From JAPLGE01 sp964355545 (GTDB taxonomy: Bacteria; Bipolaricaulota; Bipolaricaulia; UBA7950; UBA9294), in contig CAYHEK010000030.1 of NCBI GenBank assembly GCA_964355545.1, positions 1 through 17,938 of the forward strand: a stretch of DNA of 17,938 nt, read 5' to 3'. The position numbers and the translations under genes were made by a program. The notes beneath the pieces were generated by a model. The model did not search any database and was not told the origin of the DNA. It was given only the letters and a program-made list of their open reading frames with translations. This document shows, piece by piece, positions 1-7,884 of this stretch (position 1 is the first letter of the stretch; the number at the start of each line of letters is the position of its first letter).

Positions 1-53
1 CCGAGTTCGCCGACCGGAAGGCCTACAGCCCAGAGCCGGTCGCGCACGCGTAG
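1..53 (+). CDS. nrdD: C-terminal tail of anaerobic ribonucleoside-triphosphate reductase (partial)
   Basis: Only the last 16 codons are in the window (frame from base 3, TAG at 51-53). The residues EFADRKAY followed by a short loose tail resemble the extreme C-terminus of class III ribonucleotide reductases, where a 'W N x G K x x E F x x R' stretch follows the Zn-binding and glycyl-radical region. The gene lies 25 bp upstream of an nrdG-type activase, the usual partner and order. The catalytic domain and glycyl radical site are outside the window, so the call rests on the short tail plus context. Confidence 0.55.
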   Translation, partial: EFADRKAYSPEPVAHA

Positions 54-78
54 CGCGAAGGTCCCTGCGGGGGAAAAC

Positions 79-780
79 ATGGAGATCGCCCACGTCGTTC
101 CGACGAGCCTGATCGACTACCCGGGGCGGGTGGCGGCGGTCCTCTTCACCGCCGGGTGCGACTTTCGCTGTCCATTCTGCCACAACGCCGAGCTCGTCCT
201 GCCGGAGAGGGTCAAAGAGCTCAAGCTCATTTCGTTGGAAGAGGTTCTGGAGACGCTCGCCGCGCGGAAGGGGTTCCTCGACGGCCTCGTCATCACCGGC
301 GGCGAGCCGACGATTCAGCCAGACCTGCGTGAGTTCATCACAGAGGTGAAAGGCCTCGGCTTTCTCGTGAAGCTCGACACGAACGGCTCCCGGCCGGAGG
401 TCCTGGAGGAGCTTCTGGAGGAATGGCTCCTCGACTACGTGGCGATGGACGTAAAGGCCCCTCGCGCACGCTACTCTGAACTCGCGGGGGTCCCGGTTGA
501 CCCAGGCGCGATCGCACGCTCGATCGCGCTCGTTCGCGCACGTGCCCCCAACTACGAGTTCCGCACGACCATCGCCCCGACCCTGACTCGGGGAGACATT
601 GAAGCGATCGCAAGAGAGATCGCCGGTGTTAAGCGCTACGTCCTTCAGCCGTTCGTCGTCCCCGCAGGGAAGAGCCTCGTCGACCCCACCTGGGAGAAGA
701 AGCCGATCCTCTCCGAGGCCGAACTCCACGCGACCTGGCAAGGGATCGCGGGGAACTTCTCCGCGGGCGGAGTGCGTTAG
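79..780 (+). CDS. nrdG: Anaerobic ribonucleoside-triphosphate reductase activating protein (radical SAM, NrdG2-like)
   Basis: A 233-residue radical SAM enzyme that would install the glycyl radical on NrdD, allowing dNTP synthesis without oxygen in the cytoplasm. The N-terminal 'SLIDYPGRVAAVLFTAGC' stretch is typical of this activase subfamily. The CxxxCxxC cluster ligands for the 4Fe-4S centre are C27, C31 and C34, followed by HN. The SAM-binding GGEPT motif is at residues 74-78. The start ATG has a G-rich ribosome site (GCGGGGGAAA) just upstream and sits 25 bp after the nrdD-like tail, implying co-transcription. Its TAG stop overlaps the stop of the convergent trpS by 4 bp. A pyruvate-formate-lyase activase or another glycyl-radical activase is the main alternative; the neighbour argues for NrdG. 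Confidence 0.88.
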   Translation: MEIAHVVPTSLIDYPGRVAAVLFTAGCDFRCPFCHNAELVLPERVKELKLISLEEVLETLAARKGFLDGLVITGGEPTIQPDLREFITEVKGLGFLVKLDTNGSRPEVLEELLEEWLLDYVAMDVKAPRARYSELAGVPVDPGAIARSIALVRARAPNYEFRTTIAPTLTRGDIEAIAREIAGVKRYVLQPFVVPAGKSLVDPTWEKKPILSEAELHATWQGIAGNFSAGGVR

Positions 781-1754
781 CGAAGGCCGACGAGTTCGCG
801 GACTTTCGCGATGTTCTCGCGGGCGATCGCGCGCGCCTTCTTCGCTCCCTCAACGAGGATCTCGTCGACCCTTCCTTCTTTTTCGAGCGCGGCGCGGCGG
901 GCTTGGATCGGCCGCAAGGTCGTCGTCAGGCTCTCGAAGGCGGTCTCCTTCAGGCGTGAGTAGAGGAGCTTCCCTCTCTCGAAATCGGCGCGCAGCCCGG
1001 CCACGACTTGAGCCTCGGTGGAGAGCTCGAGGATCTCGAAGAGGTTCGCCACCCCGGGCGACATCGCCATTCCCGGGACGAGGCCGGCGTCGGTGACAGC
1101 GGAGCGGACCTTCTGCTTAATCGAGGCCTCTTTCTCCATCACGCCGACGTAGTGCGCCTCGCCGGCGCTCTTGCTCATCTTCTGGTTGGGGTCGGCGAGG
1201 GACATGAGCCGCGCGCCTTTCCCGACGATCGGCTCGGGCTCGGGGAAGAACTCGCCGAAGCGGGCGTTGAACCGCCGCGCGATCCGTCGCGCCAGTTCGA
1301 GGTGCTGCACCTGGTCCTCTCCCACCGGGACCCCGCTCGCGCGGTAGAGGAGGATATCCGCGGTCTGGAGGACCGGGTAGGTGAAGAGGCCGGCGGAGAC
1401 GAAGTCCCTCCCCGCGGACTTTTCCTTGAACTGCGTCATGCGCAGAAGGTCTCCATAGGCGGTGACGCAGTCGAGGATCCAGGCGAGTTCTGTGTGCTCG
1501 GGGACCGAGGACTGCCGGAAGAGGATCGAGCGCTCGGGATCGATCCCGCAGGCCATGAGGTCGAGGGCCATCGCCCGGCTCGCCTGGGAGAGGGTCTTTG
1601 GGTCGACCTCGATCGTGAGCGCGTGGTAGTCCACGATGCAGTAGATGCAGTCGTGGTCCTCTTGCAGGGCGGCCCAGTTTCGGATCGCCCCGAAGTAGTT
1701 CCCGATGTGGAGCGTCCCGGTCGGCTGGATGCCGGAGAAGACCGTCCGCCTCAT
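777..1754 (-). CDS. trpS: Tryptophanyl-tRNA synthetase
   Basis: A class I aminoacyl-tRNA synthetase that charges tRNA-Trp with tryptophan using ATP. With the chosen start it has 325 residues, the normal length for bacterial TrpS. It begins MRRTVFSGIQPTG and has the HIGH-type signature as HIGN at residues 16-19. The GEDQ segment of the catalytic domain is at 145-148 and KMSKS at 192-196. The reading frame stays open 63 bp further upstream, but that stretch is promoter. The chosen ATG (1754-1752) has a strong GAGGAGG ribosome site 6-7 nt before it and matches the family N-terminus. It is monocistronic, divergent from glmU and convergent with nrdG. The leader is only about 27 nt, so there is no room for a T-box or Trp attenuator. 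Confidence 0.97.
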   Translation of the reverse strand: MRRTVFSGIQPTGTLHIGNYFGAIRNWAALQEDHDCIYCIVDYHALTIEVDPKTLSQASRAMALDLMACGIDPERSILFRQSSVPEHTELAWILDCVTAYGDLLRMTQFKEKSAGRDFVSAGLFTYPVLQTADILLYRASGVPVGEDQVQHLELARRIARRFNARFGEFFPEPEPIVGKGARLMSLADPNQKMSKSAGEAHYVGVMEKEASIKQKVRSAVTDAGLVPGMAMSPGVANLFEILELSTEAQVVAGLRADFERGKLLYSRLKETAFESLTTTLRPIQARRAALEKEGRVDEILVEGAKKARAIARENIAKVRELVGLR

Positions 1755-1787
1755 CGCCCACCTCCTCGTTGCTGAGACTATTCGCGA

Positions 1788-1817
1788 AGTATACGCGTGC
1801 CGGAGTTTGGGCCGCAA
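1788..1817 (-). promoter_or_regulatory. sigma70-type promoter of trpS
   Basis: On the minus strand TTGCGG (1817-1812) and TATACT (1793-1788) are separated by 18 bp. The predicted start of transcription is about 27 nt before the trpS ATG, leaving room for the strong ribosome site. The -35 box lies 11 bp from the -35 box of the divergent glmU promoter. Confidence 0.6.
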
Positions 1818-1828
1818 CCGCAGTCGGG

Positions 1829-1858
1829 TTGATCGGTTCGTCGCCTTTGGCGTATCAT
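1829..1858 (+). promoter_or_regulatory. sigma70-type promoter of glmU operon
   Basis: TTGATC (1829-1834) and TATCAT (1853-1858) are separated by 18 bp. The -10 box ends 15 nt before the glmU ATG, so the predicted leader is under about 10 nt. No good Shine-Dalgarno sequence is visible in that interval. Confidence 0.5.
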
Positions 1859-1873
1859 TCTTTCGGGTGCTCG

Positions 1874-3238
1874 ATGGGGTACAGACTCACCGCGATCATC
1901 TTGGCCGCCGGGAAGGGGACCCGCATGAAGTCCAAGCGGGCGAAGGTCCTCCATCGGGTCGGTGGGCGCCCGATCCTCCGCTACGTCCTCGAGGCCGTCC
2001 GCGGCGTGGACCCAAGTGAGATCTTAGTCGTGATCGGCGACCACGCAGACGAGGTGCGCGCGACGTTCACGGACGAGGGGGTTGGGTTCGTCGAGCAGAG
2101 GGAGCAGCTCGGGACGGGCCACGCCCTCCTCGAGACGCGAGGGGTCGCGCGCGAGCGGACGCTCCTCGTCGTGCCGGGCGACCTCCCTCTTCTCTCCGCA
2201 TCGGTCCTCGAGGGCTTCCTTGCGCGCCACGCCGAGGAGAAGGCCGACCTCTCTGTTCTCTCGATGGTCCTTCCCGACTCGGGGGCCTACGGCCGCATCC
2301 TGCGCGACGAGCACGGTCAGCCAATGCGGATTGTGGAGGCGCGCGACGCCGAAGAGACGGACCTCGCGGTCGGCGAGGTGAACACCGGGATCTACTGTGT
2401 GACGAACGACGACTTCCTCTGGAAGGCCCTTTCCTCCCTCGAGACGGCGAACGCGCAACGAGAGTACTACCTCCCCGACCTTGTCGGGCGCTTCCGCGCG
2501 GCCGGGAAACAGGTCGCGGCGGTCGTGGTCGATGATCCAAGGCGGGTCCTCGGGATCAACTCCCGCGCCGACCTCGCACTAGCCGAGGGGATCCTGCGCG
2601 AGGAGAAGCTTGCGGAGTTGATGGCTCTTGGAGTGACGGTCGCCGATCCAAAGCGAACCTACGTCGAGCCAGGAGTGAACGTGGCGGCGGACACGGTGAT
2701 CCTTCCCGGGACCCACCTTGTGGGAGAGTCCGTGATCGGGGAGGGGTGCACGATCGGTCCGGACGCGTGGATCGAGGACTCGACGATCGAGGAGGGCTCA
2801 CTCGTCCGCTACTCGGTCCTCGAATCGGCGCGCGTCCGCTCCGGATGCACGATCGGCCCCTACGCCCACCTCCGGCCGGGAGCGGACGTCGGGCCGGATG
2901 TGCGGATCGGGAACTTCGTCGAGGTGAAGAAGTCGCGGGTGAAGCGCGGTGCGAAGGCCGGCCACCTCGCCTACCTCGGGGACGCCGAGGTGGGGGAGGA
3001 GGCGAACATCGGCGCTGGGACGATCACCTGCAACCTTGGACATCGCGGAAAGAAGAAACACAAGACGACGATCGGCGACCGGGCGTTCATCGGGAGCAAC
3101 GCCTCTCTCGTCGCTCCGGTCACAATCGGCGAGGGCGCCGTCGTTGGTGCCGGCTCGACGATCACGGAGGACGTCCCGCCAGGGACCCTCGCCATCGGCC
3201 GCGCTCGGCAAGTGATCAAGGAGGGGAAGGAGGAATGA
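1874..3238 (+). CDS. glmU: Bifunctional GlcNAc-1-P uridyltransferase / GlcN-1-P acetyltransferase
   Basis: Catalyses the last two steps of UDP-N-acetylglucosamine synthesis, supplying peptidoglycan and other glycans. The 454 residues match the family length. The N-terminal pyrophosphorylase domain shows LAAGKGTRM at 10-18, QLGTGHA at 79-84 and PGDLPLL at 101-107. From about residue 265 a left-handed beta-helix of hexapeptide repeats follows. KAGHLAYLGDAEVG contains the catalytic histidine (H364, equivalent to E. coli H363), and NIGAGTITCN is at 378-387. The frame is open 105 bp further upstream, but that region holds the promoter; MGYRLTAIILAAG is the natural start. Its TGA overlaps the prs ATG (ATGA), indicating translational coupling. 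Both activities look intact. Confidence 0.97.
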   Translation: MGYRLTAIILAAGKGTRMKSKRAKVLHRVGGRPILRYVLEAVRGVDPSEILVVIGDHADEVRATFTDEGVGFVEQREQLGTGHALLETRGVARERTLLVVPGDLPLLSASVLEGFLARHAEEKADLSVLSMVLPDSGAYGRILRDEHGQPMRIVEARDAEETDLAVGEVNTGIYCVTNDDFLWKALSSLETANAQREYYLPDLVGRFRAAGKQVAAVVVDDPRRVLGINSRADLALAEGILREEKLAELMALGVTVADPKRTYVEPGVNVAADTVILPGTHLVGESVIGEGCTIGPDAWIEDSTIEEGSLVRYSVLESARVRSGCTIGPYAHLRPGADVGPDVRIGNFVEVKKSRVKRGAKAGHLAYLGDAEVGEEANIGAGTITCNLGHRGKKKHKTTIGDRAFIGSNASLVAPVTIGEGAVVGAGSTITEDVPPGTLAIGRARQVIKEGKEE

Positions 3239-4191
3239 TCGGAAGGGAGCTCACCCTGATCTCGGGGAACGCCAACTGGGCGCTCGCGCGCGAGATCGCG
3301 GACGCCCTGGGGATCGACCTGTGTGACACCGTGGTCGACCGGTTCAGCGACGGGGAGATCCGCGTGCGGATCCTGGAGACCGTGCGCGGTGCAGACGTGT
3401 TTGTGATCCAGCCGACGTGTCCTCCGGTCAACGACCACCTCATGGAGCTTCTCATCATCATCGACGCCCTTCGCCGCGCCTCGGCGCGCACGGTGATCGC
3501 GGTCATCCCCTACTACGGCTACGCCCGTCAGGACCGGAAAGAGACCGGACGCGTCCCGATCTCCGCTCGCCTCGTGGCCAACCTGATTGAGACCGCGGGG
3601 GCCGATCGCGTCCTGACGGTCGATCTCCACGCCGGCCAGGTCCAGGGCTTCTTCAACATCCCGGTCGACAACCTCCGTTCCGATCCGATCTTCGCTGCGT
3701 ACTACCGCAAGGCGATGGCCGGTTCTCAGGACACGGTGGTCGTCTCTCCGGACGTCGGCGGGACGGCCCGCGCGCGGATGCTCGCTGAGCAGATCGACGT
3801 CCCCCTCGCGGTCCTCGAGAAGCGCCGCGCGCCGGAGGGGACCGAGATCAAGGTCCTGCGCGTGATCGGCGAGGTGAAGAACAGGCGAGTGGTCATCGTC
3901 GACGACATCGTCTCCTCCGGCGTGACCCTCGTGCAGGCGACCGAAACACTCCTCGAGCACGGCGCGACCGAGGTCCACGCCCTCTGCACGCACGGAGTCT
4001 TCTCCGGGCAGGCGATCCAGACCCTGGAGGCCTCCCCCTTGAAAAAGGTGGTCGTGACCAATACCATCTGCCACGAACCCGCGGAGAAGAGCGCGATCGT
4101 CGACTACATTCCGGTGGGAGAGCACTTGGCGAAGACCATCCGCCGGATCTTCGAGAACAAGTCTGTGAGCCATCTCTTCCCGCATTACTGA
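3235..4191 (+). CDS. prs: Ribose-phosphate pyrophosphokinase (PRPP synthetase)
   Basis: Makes 5-phosphoribosyl-1-pyrophosphate from ribose 5-phosphate and ATP, feeding purine, pyrimidine, His, Trp and NAD synthesis. The 318 residues are a normal class I length. The region at 130-146 (DLHAGQVQGFFNIPVDN) is the Mg/ribose-phosphate signature. EKRRAPEG at 195-202 is the flexible catalytic loop, with K196 and R197. VDDIVSSG at 222-229 is the PRPP-binding loop. The ATG overlaps the glmU stop and has an AAGGAGGA ribosome site inside the glmU end. The order glmU-prs-rplY-pth is widely conserved in bacteria, supporting one transcript. Confidence 0.97.
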   Translation: MIGRELTLISGNANWALAREIADALGIDLCDTVVDRFSDGEIRVRILETVRGADVFVIQPTCPPVNDHLMELLIIIDALRRASARTVIAVIPYYGYARQDRKETGRVPISARLVANLIETAGADRVLTVDLHAGQVQGFFNIPVDNLRSDPIFAAYYRKAMAGSQDTVVVSPDVGGTARARMLAEQIDVPLAVLEKRRAPEGTEIKVLRVIGEVKNRRVVIVDDIVSSGVTLVQATETLLEHGATEVHALCTHGVFSGQAIQTLEASPLKKVVVTNTICHEPAEKSAIVDYIPVGEHLAKTIRRIFENKSVSHLFPHY

Positions 4192-4204
4192 TCGAGGAGT
4201 CACC

Positions 4205-4843
4205 ATGTCCATCTTGCACGCGAAGGTACGCACGGGAGGGAAGACGAGGGCGCTCCGCCGGAGCGGGAGCGTCCCGGCCGTCGTCTACGGTCCGACGATG
4301 GAGAGCACAGCGATCGTCCTGGATCGCAAGGAGCTGCAGGCCGTCTTCTCCCAGATCACGCGCAGCTCCCGCATCGACCTTGCCGTGGGCGACCACGGCA
4401 AGCCGAAGAAGCTCGCGGTCTTCATCAAGGCAATCCAGTACGACCCGATCACGGACGAGCCGCTTCACGTGGACTTCTACCACCCGGCCGCCGATCGTCC
4501 TCTCAAGCTTGAGGTCCCGATCAAGCTCGTGGGCCAATCCCCGGGGGTGAAGGCCGGGGGGGTGCTCGCCGTCCTCTCCCGCACCGTACCCGTGCACGGC
4601 CTGCCCAATGACATGCCTCCGCTCCTCACCGTCGACGTGAGTGCCCTTGAACTTGGACAGGCGATCCGTGTGGGCGATGTCGGCTTCGGGAACGTCCAGC
4701 CCCTCTTTCCGCCGTACCGGGTGCTTGCCGTGGTCGTGTTGCCGAAGGCCGTTGTTGCCGAGCCGACTGCCACGGAGGAGGCCGAGGCGGCCGAGGAAGG
4801 GGCGGCCGAGGGGGCGGGGGAGGAGCCGACCCAAGGGGACTGA
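4205..4843 (+). CDS. rplY: 50S ribosomal protein L25, CTC/TL5 family
   Basis: Binds 5S rRNA in the large ribosomal subunit. The 212-residue length is that of the two-domain general-stress (CTC/TL5) form rather than the short E. coli form. The N-terminal signature RTGGKTRALRRSGSVPAVVYG (residues 9-29) contacts 5S rRNA. A beta-rich second domain spans about 95-185. The last 27 residues form an acidic Glu/Ala/Gly tail, which varies among homologues. A GAGGAG ribosome site lies 6 nt before the ATG. It is 13 bp after prs and directly abuts pth, the standard neighbourhood. Confidence 0.95.
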   Translation: MSILHAKVRTGGKTRALRRSGSVPAVVYGPTMESTAIVLDRKELQAVFSQITRSSRIDLAVGDHGKPKKLAVFIKAIQYDPITDEPLHVDFYHPAADRPLKLEVPIKLVGQSPGVKAGGVLAVLSRTVPVHGLPNDMPPLLTVDVSALELGQAIRVGDVGFGNVQPLFPPYRVLAVVVLPKAVVAEPTATEEAEAAEEGAAEGAGEEPTQGD

Positions 4844-5440
4844 GTGAAGGCGGTCTTCGGGCTGGGTAACCCCGGGCTGGGGTACGTCCTTTCGCGTCAC
4901 AACGTCGGTTTTCAGGTGATCGATCTCTACCGGAGGGTCCATCGCCTTCGGAGAAAGGGGACGATCACCGCACACTCGCTTGTCTACCGGACGGACGAGC
5001 TTCTTCTCGTTAAGCCGCTCACTTACATGAACTCAAGCGGCCGAGCCGTCCAGGCCGTCCTTGCGCAGTTCAACGTCGCCCTCGGCGACGCCCTCGTCGC
5101 GTACGACGACCTCGACTTCCCCTTGGGCGCGATGCGCATCCTCGCCGCCGGCGGACCGGGGAGCCACAACGGGATGCGGTCCGTCCTTGCCTCTCTTGGG
5201 AGCGAGGGGCTCCCTCGGCTGCGGATCGGGATCGGCACGGACTCTCGACCGGAGGATTCCGTCGATTACGTCCTCGGACGGTTCACCCCCCGCGAATGGG
5301 AAGCCCTCTTCCCCGTTCTCGAGCGGGCGGTCGAGGCGATCGAGGCCTTCTCGACCTGCGACGTCGTGACCCTCATGAATCGGTTCAATCGACGCGGCTC
5401 GCCGATTGCGGCGGAAGGGGATGCCTCTATAATCTTGTGA
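4844..5440 (+). CDS. pth: Peptidyl-tRNA hydrolase
   Basis: Cleaves peptidyl-tRNA released by stalled ribosomes, recycling tRNA. It has 198 residues. GLGNPG is at 6-11 and SRHNVGF at 17-23, with catalytic H19 and N9 in the active site. KPLTYMNSSG is at 57-66 with N63. The active-site aspartate region AYDDLDFPLG is at 86-95 and GSHNGMRS at 106-113. The start is a GTG immediately after the rplY TGA, with AAGGGG in the rplY end serving as ribosome site. The 3' end of the gene carries the clpC promoter, so its last codons have a double role. All known catalytic positions are present. Confidence 0.96.
   Translation: MKAVFGLGNPGLGYVLSRHNVGFQVIDLYRRVHRLRRKGTITAHSLVYRTDELLLVKPLTYMNSSGRAVQAVLAQFNVALGDALVAYDDLDFPLGAMRILAAGGPGSHNGMRSVLASLGSEGLPRLRIGIGTDSRPEDSVDYVLGRFTPREWEALFPVLERAVEAIEAFSTCDVVTLMNRFNRRGSPIAAEGDASIIL
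5406..5433 (+). promoter_or_regulatory. sigma70-type promoter of clpC inside the end of pth
   Basis: TTGCGG (5406-5411) and a perfect TATAAT (5428-5433) are separated by 16 bp. The -10 box ends 32 nt before the clpC ATG. No CtsR heptad repeat or CIRCE inverted repeat is visible around it. Confidence 0.6.
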
Positions 5441-5465
5441 GAAGATGCCCTGGGAGGGGGTGAAG

Positions 5466-7883
5466 ATGTACGACCGGTTCTCACGCGAATCCATGGAGAT
5501 CATCGCGGTCTCGCAGGAGGAGGCCGAGGAGTGGCGCCACAGCTACGTGGGGACCGAACACCTCCTCCTCGCCTTCCTGAAGATCAAGGGGAGCGACGTC
5601 CATCGCTTCCTCACCACCCAAGGGATCACCTACGCCAAGGTCGTCTCCCTCCTGGAAGCGGAGAAGGGGAGGGGCGAGGTGAAGCTCTCCGCCGACGACC
5701 TCGAGCCGACCCCGCGCCTCAAGCGGGTGATGAAGATCAGCTTCGAGGAGGCGCGGCGGGCGGGCCTGAACACGATCCGGCCGGAGCACCTGCTGATGGG
5801 GATGCTCCGCGAGGGCGAGGGGACCGGGGCGGCGATCCTCCTTCACCTGGGGATCGACCTCGCCAAGACCCGCGCCTACTTCCTTCCCTCAGCCGGGATC
5901 GGCATGGCGGTCCGCGCCTCTCGCCGGCCGCAGCAGAAGGGGGACCTCTCCGAGTTCGGCCGCAACCTGGTCGAGGAGGCGGAGGGGGGGCGACTCGACC
6001 CCGTGATCGGCCGGGACGAGGAGATGGAGCGGGTCATCCAGACCCTCACCCGCCGCAAGAAGAACAACCCCGCCCTGATCGGGGAGTCCGGCGTGGGGAA
6101 GACGGCGATCGTGGAAGGGCTCGCCCAGCGGATCGCGGCGGGGGATGTCCCACCGCTCTTGGCCTCCAAGGAGATCATCGAACTGGACATGGCCTCGATC
6201 GTCGCCGGGACGAAATACCGCGGGGAATTCGAGCAGCGCCTGAAGAACCTGATCAACCAGGTGACGGAGTCGGACAACGTCATCCTGTTCATCGACGAGC
6301 TGCAGACGGTGGTCGGGGCCGGCGGGGCTGAGGGCGCGATCGACGCCTCCTCGATCCTCAAGCCTCCCCTGGCGTCGGGGGCGATCCAGTGCATCGGGAC
6401 GGCGACCCCCGCCGAGTACCGCAAGTCTGTCGAGAAGGACCCCGCTTTGAAGCGCCGCTTCAAGACGATCTTGATCGAGGAGCCGACGGTCGAAGAGACG
6501 GTCCAGATCCTGAAGGGTCTCCGCCCGCACTACGAGAAGCATCACGGGGTGAGGATCACCGACGATGCCCTCTACCAGGCGGCACGCCTCTCCGACCGCT
6601 ACGTCACGGACCAGTTCCTTCCCGACAAGGCGATCGATCTCGTCGACGAGACCGCGGCGCGGATCAAGCTCCACGGCTCTCGCCTCCCGGACGACGTGCG
6701 GGAGATGGTCGCGAAGTTAGACGACCTCGACGAGGAGGAGCGCGAGGCCGTGGCCGCCCAGGACTACGAGACCGCGGCCCACCTGCGCGACCAAAGGAAG
6801 GAGCTCACTCGCAAGGTCGAGGAGATGAGTGAACCCGCTGGCCAGATGAGCGGGCTCGTTGCCACCGGCAAGGAGATCGCACAGATGATCTCCGTGTGGA
6901 CCGGCGTCCCCATCGGGCACGTGCAAGAGGAGGAGACGGCGCGCCTGGTGAACATGGAGGAGAAGATCCACGACCGCCTGATCGGCCAGGACGAGGCGGT
7001 GCGGGCAGTCTCCCGCTCGATCCGCCGTGCCTACGCTGGGGTGAAGAACCCGCGCCGACCGGTCGGCGTCTTCATGTTCCTCGGTCCGACCGGAGTGGGG
7101 AAGACGGAGCTGTCGAAGACCCTCGCTGAGTTCCTCTTCGGCGACGAGGACGCCCTGATCCGCGTGGACATGTCCGAGTACATGGAGCGTTTCTCGGTCT
7201 CTCGCCTGACCGGTGCCCCGCCCGGCTACGTTGGCTACGAGGAGGCGGGGGAATTGACGGAGAAGGTCCGCCACCGTCCCTACTCGGTGATCCTGTTCGA
7301 CGAGATCGAGAAGGCGCACCGCGACGTGTTCAACATCCTCCTTCAGGTGATGGAGGACGGGATCCTCACCGACTCCCAGGGCCGACGGGTCGACTTCCGC
7401 AACACCGTCCTCATCATGACCGCGAACGTCGGGAGCGAGATGATCACCGACCGGGGGACCCTCGGGTTCAGCGATCAGGGAGAGGGCTCGGTAGAGCCCT
7501 ACCTGGAAATGAAGGACCGCGTGATCGGGGAGGTGAGGAAGGTCTTCCGGCCGGAGTTCCTGAATCGCCTCGACGACGCCATCGTCTTCCACCAGCTCTC
7601 GCGCGGGCAGGTGCGCGAGATCGCGGACCTGATGCTTTCCGAGCTCAAGGAACGGCTGAAGGAGGAGCACGCGATCACCCTCGCCCTCGAGGAGTCTGCG
7701 GTGGAGGTGTTGATCGAGCGCGGCTACGACCCCAAGTACGGGGCACGGCCGCTGCGGCGCACGATCGAGCGGCTGATCGAGAACCCGATCTCGGAGCTGA
7801 TCCTTCAGGGGACCTTTCCCAACGGATCTTCCGTGGTCGCCCAGGCGGCCGGGGAGGAGATTCGGTTCACAAAGGGCGGCTAG
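5466..7883 (+). CDS. clpC: ClpC-type AAA+ ATPase, ClpP-partner unfoldase
   Basis: A double-ring Hsp100 unfoldase expected to feed proteins to ClpP. It has 805 residues with the full ClpC layout. Two N-domain repeats span about 1-145. AAA+ D1 has Walker A GESGVGKT (206-213), Walker B FIDEL (275-279) and pore loop KYRG (250-253). A UVR-type coiled segment follows at about 417-452. D2 has Walker A GPTGVGKT (540-547), Walker B ILFDEIEK and pore GYVG (587-590). LGF at 666-668 is in the place of the ClpP-docking loop. The ATG at 5466 is chosen over the in-frame ATG at 5445, because GGAGGGGGTG precedes it by a normal distance and MYDRFSRES matches family starts. In D1, conserved ClpC residues are altered around 280 and 300-317 (DELQ, KPPLASG, GTATPAEYR). 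No ctsR or mcsAB is adjacent in this window. Confidence 0.96.
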   Translation: MYDRFSRESMEIIAVSQEEAEEWRHSYVGTEHLLLAFLKIKGSDVHRFLTTQGITYAKVVSLLEAEKGRGEVKLSADDLEPTPRLKRVMKISFEEARRAGLNTIRPEHLLMGMLREGEGTGAAILLHLGIDLAKTRAYFLPSAGIGMAVRASRRPQQKGDLSEFGRNLVEEAEGGRLDPVIGRDEEMERVIQTLTRRKKNNPALIGESGVGKTAIVEGLAQRIAAGDVPPLLASKEIIELDMASIVAGTKYRGEFEQRLKNLINQVTESDNVILFIDELQTVVGAGGAEGAIDASSILKPPLASGAIQCIGTATPAEYRKSVEKDPALKRRFKTILIEEPTVEETVQILKGLRPHYEKHHGVRITDDALYQAARLSDRYVTDQFLPDKAIDLVDETAARIKLHGSRLPDDVREMVAKLDDLDEEEREAVAAQDYETAAHLRDQRKELTRKVEEMSEPAGQMSGLVATGKEIAQMISVWTGVPIGHVQEEETARLVNMEEKIHDRLIGQDEAVRAVSRSIRRAYAGVKNPRRPVGVFMFLGPTGVGKTELSKTLAEFLFGDEDALIRVDMSEYMERFSVSRLTGAPPGYVGYEEAGELTEKVRHRPYSVILFDEIEKAHRDVFNILLQVMEDGILTDSQGRRVDFRNTVLIMTANVGSEMITDRGTLGFSDQGEGSVEPYLEMKDRVIGEVRKVFRPEFLNRLDDAIVFHQLSRGQVREIADLMLSELKERLKEEHAITLALEESAVEVLIERGYDPKYGARPLRRTIERLIENPISELILQGTFPNGSSVVAQAAGEEIRFTKGG

Positions 7884-7884
7884 G

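Noticed and set aside
1755..1817. Longer N-terminus for TrpS
   Set aside because: The extra 21 codons coincide with the promoter and strong ribosome site, and family proteins begin near MRRTVFSG.
1769..1873. Longer N-terminus for GlmU
   Set aside because: The segment contains the two divergent promoters and has no homology-like sequence; the family start is at MGYRLTAIILAAG.
2971..4233. A 420-codon open frame on the minus strand across glmU and prs
   Set aside because: It is antisense to two well-identified genes, shows no family motifs, and is the kind of long shadow frame expected in G+C-rich DNA with strong third-position bias. The same holds for the long minus-strand frames at 6717-7670, 7867-8904 and 16381-17781.
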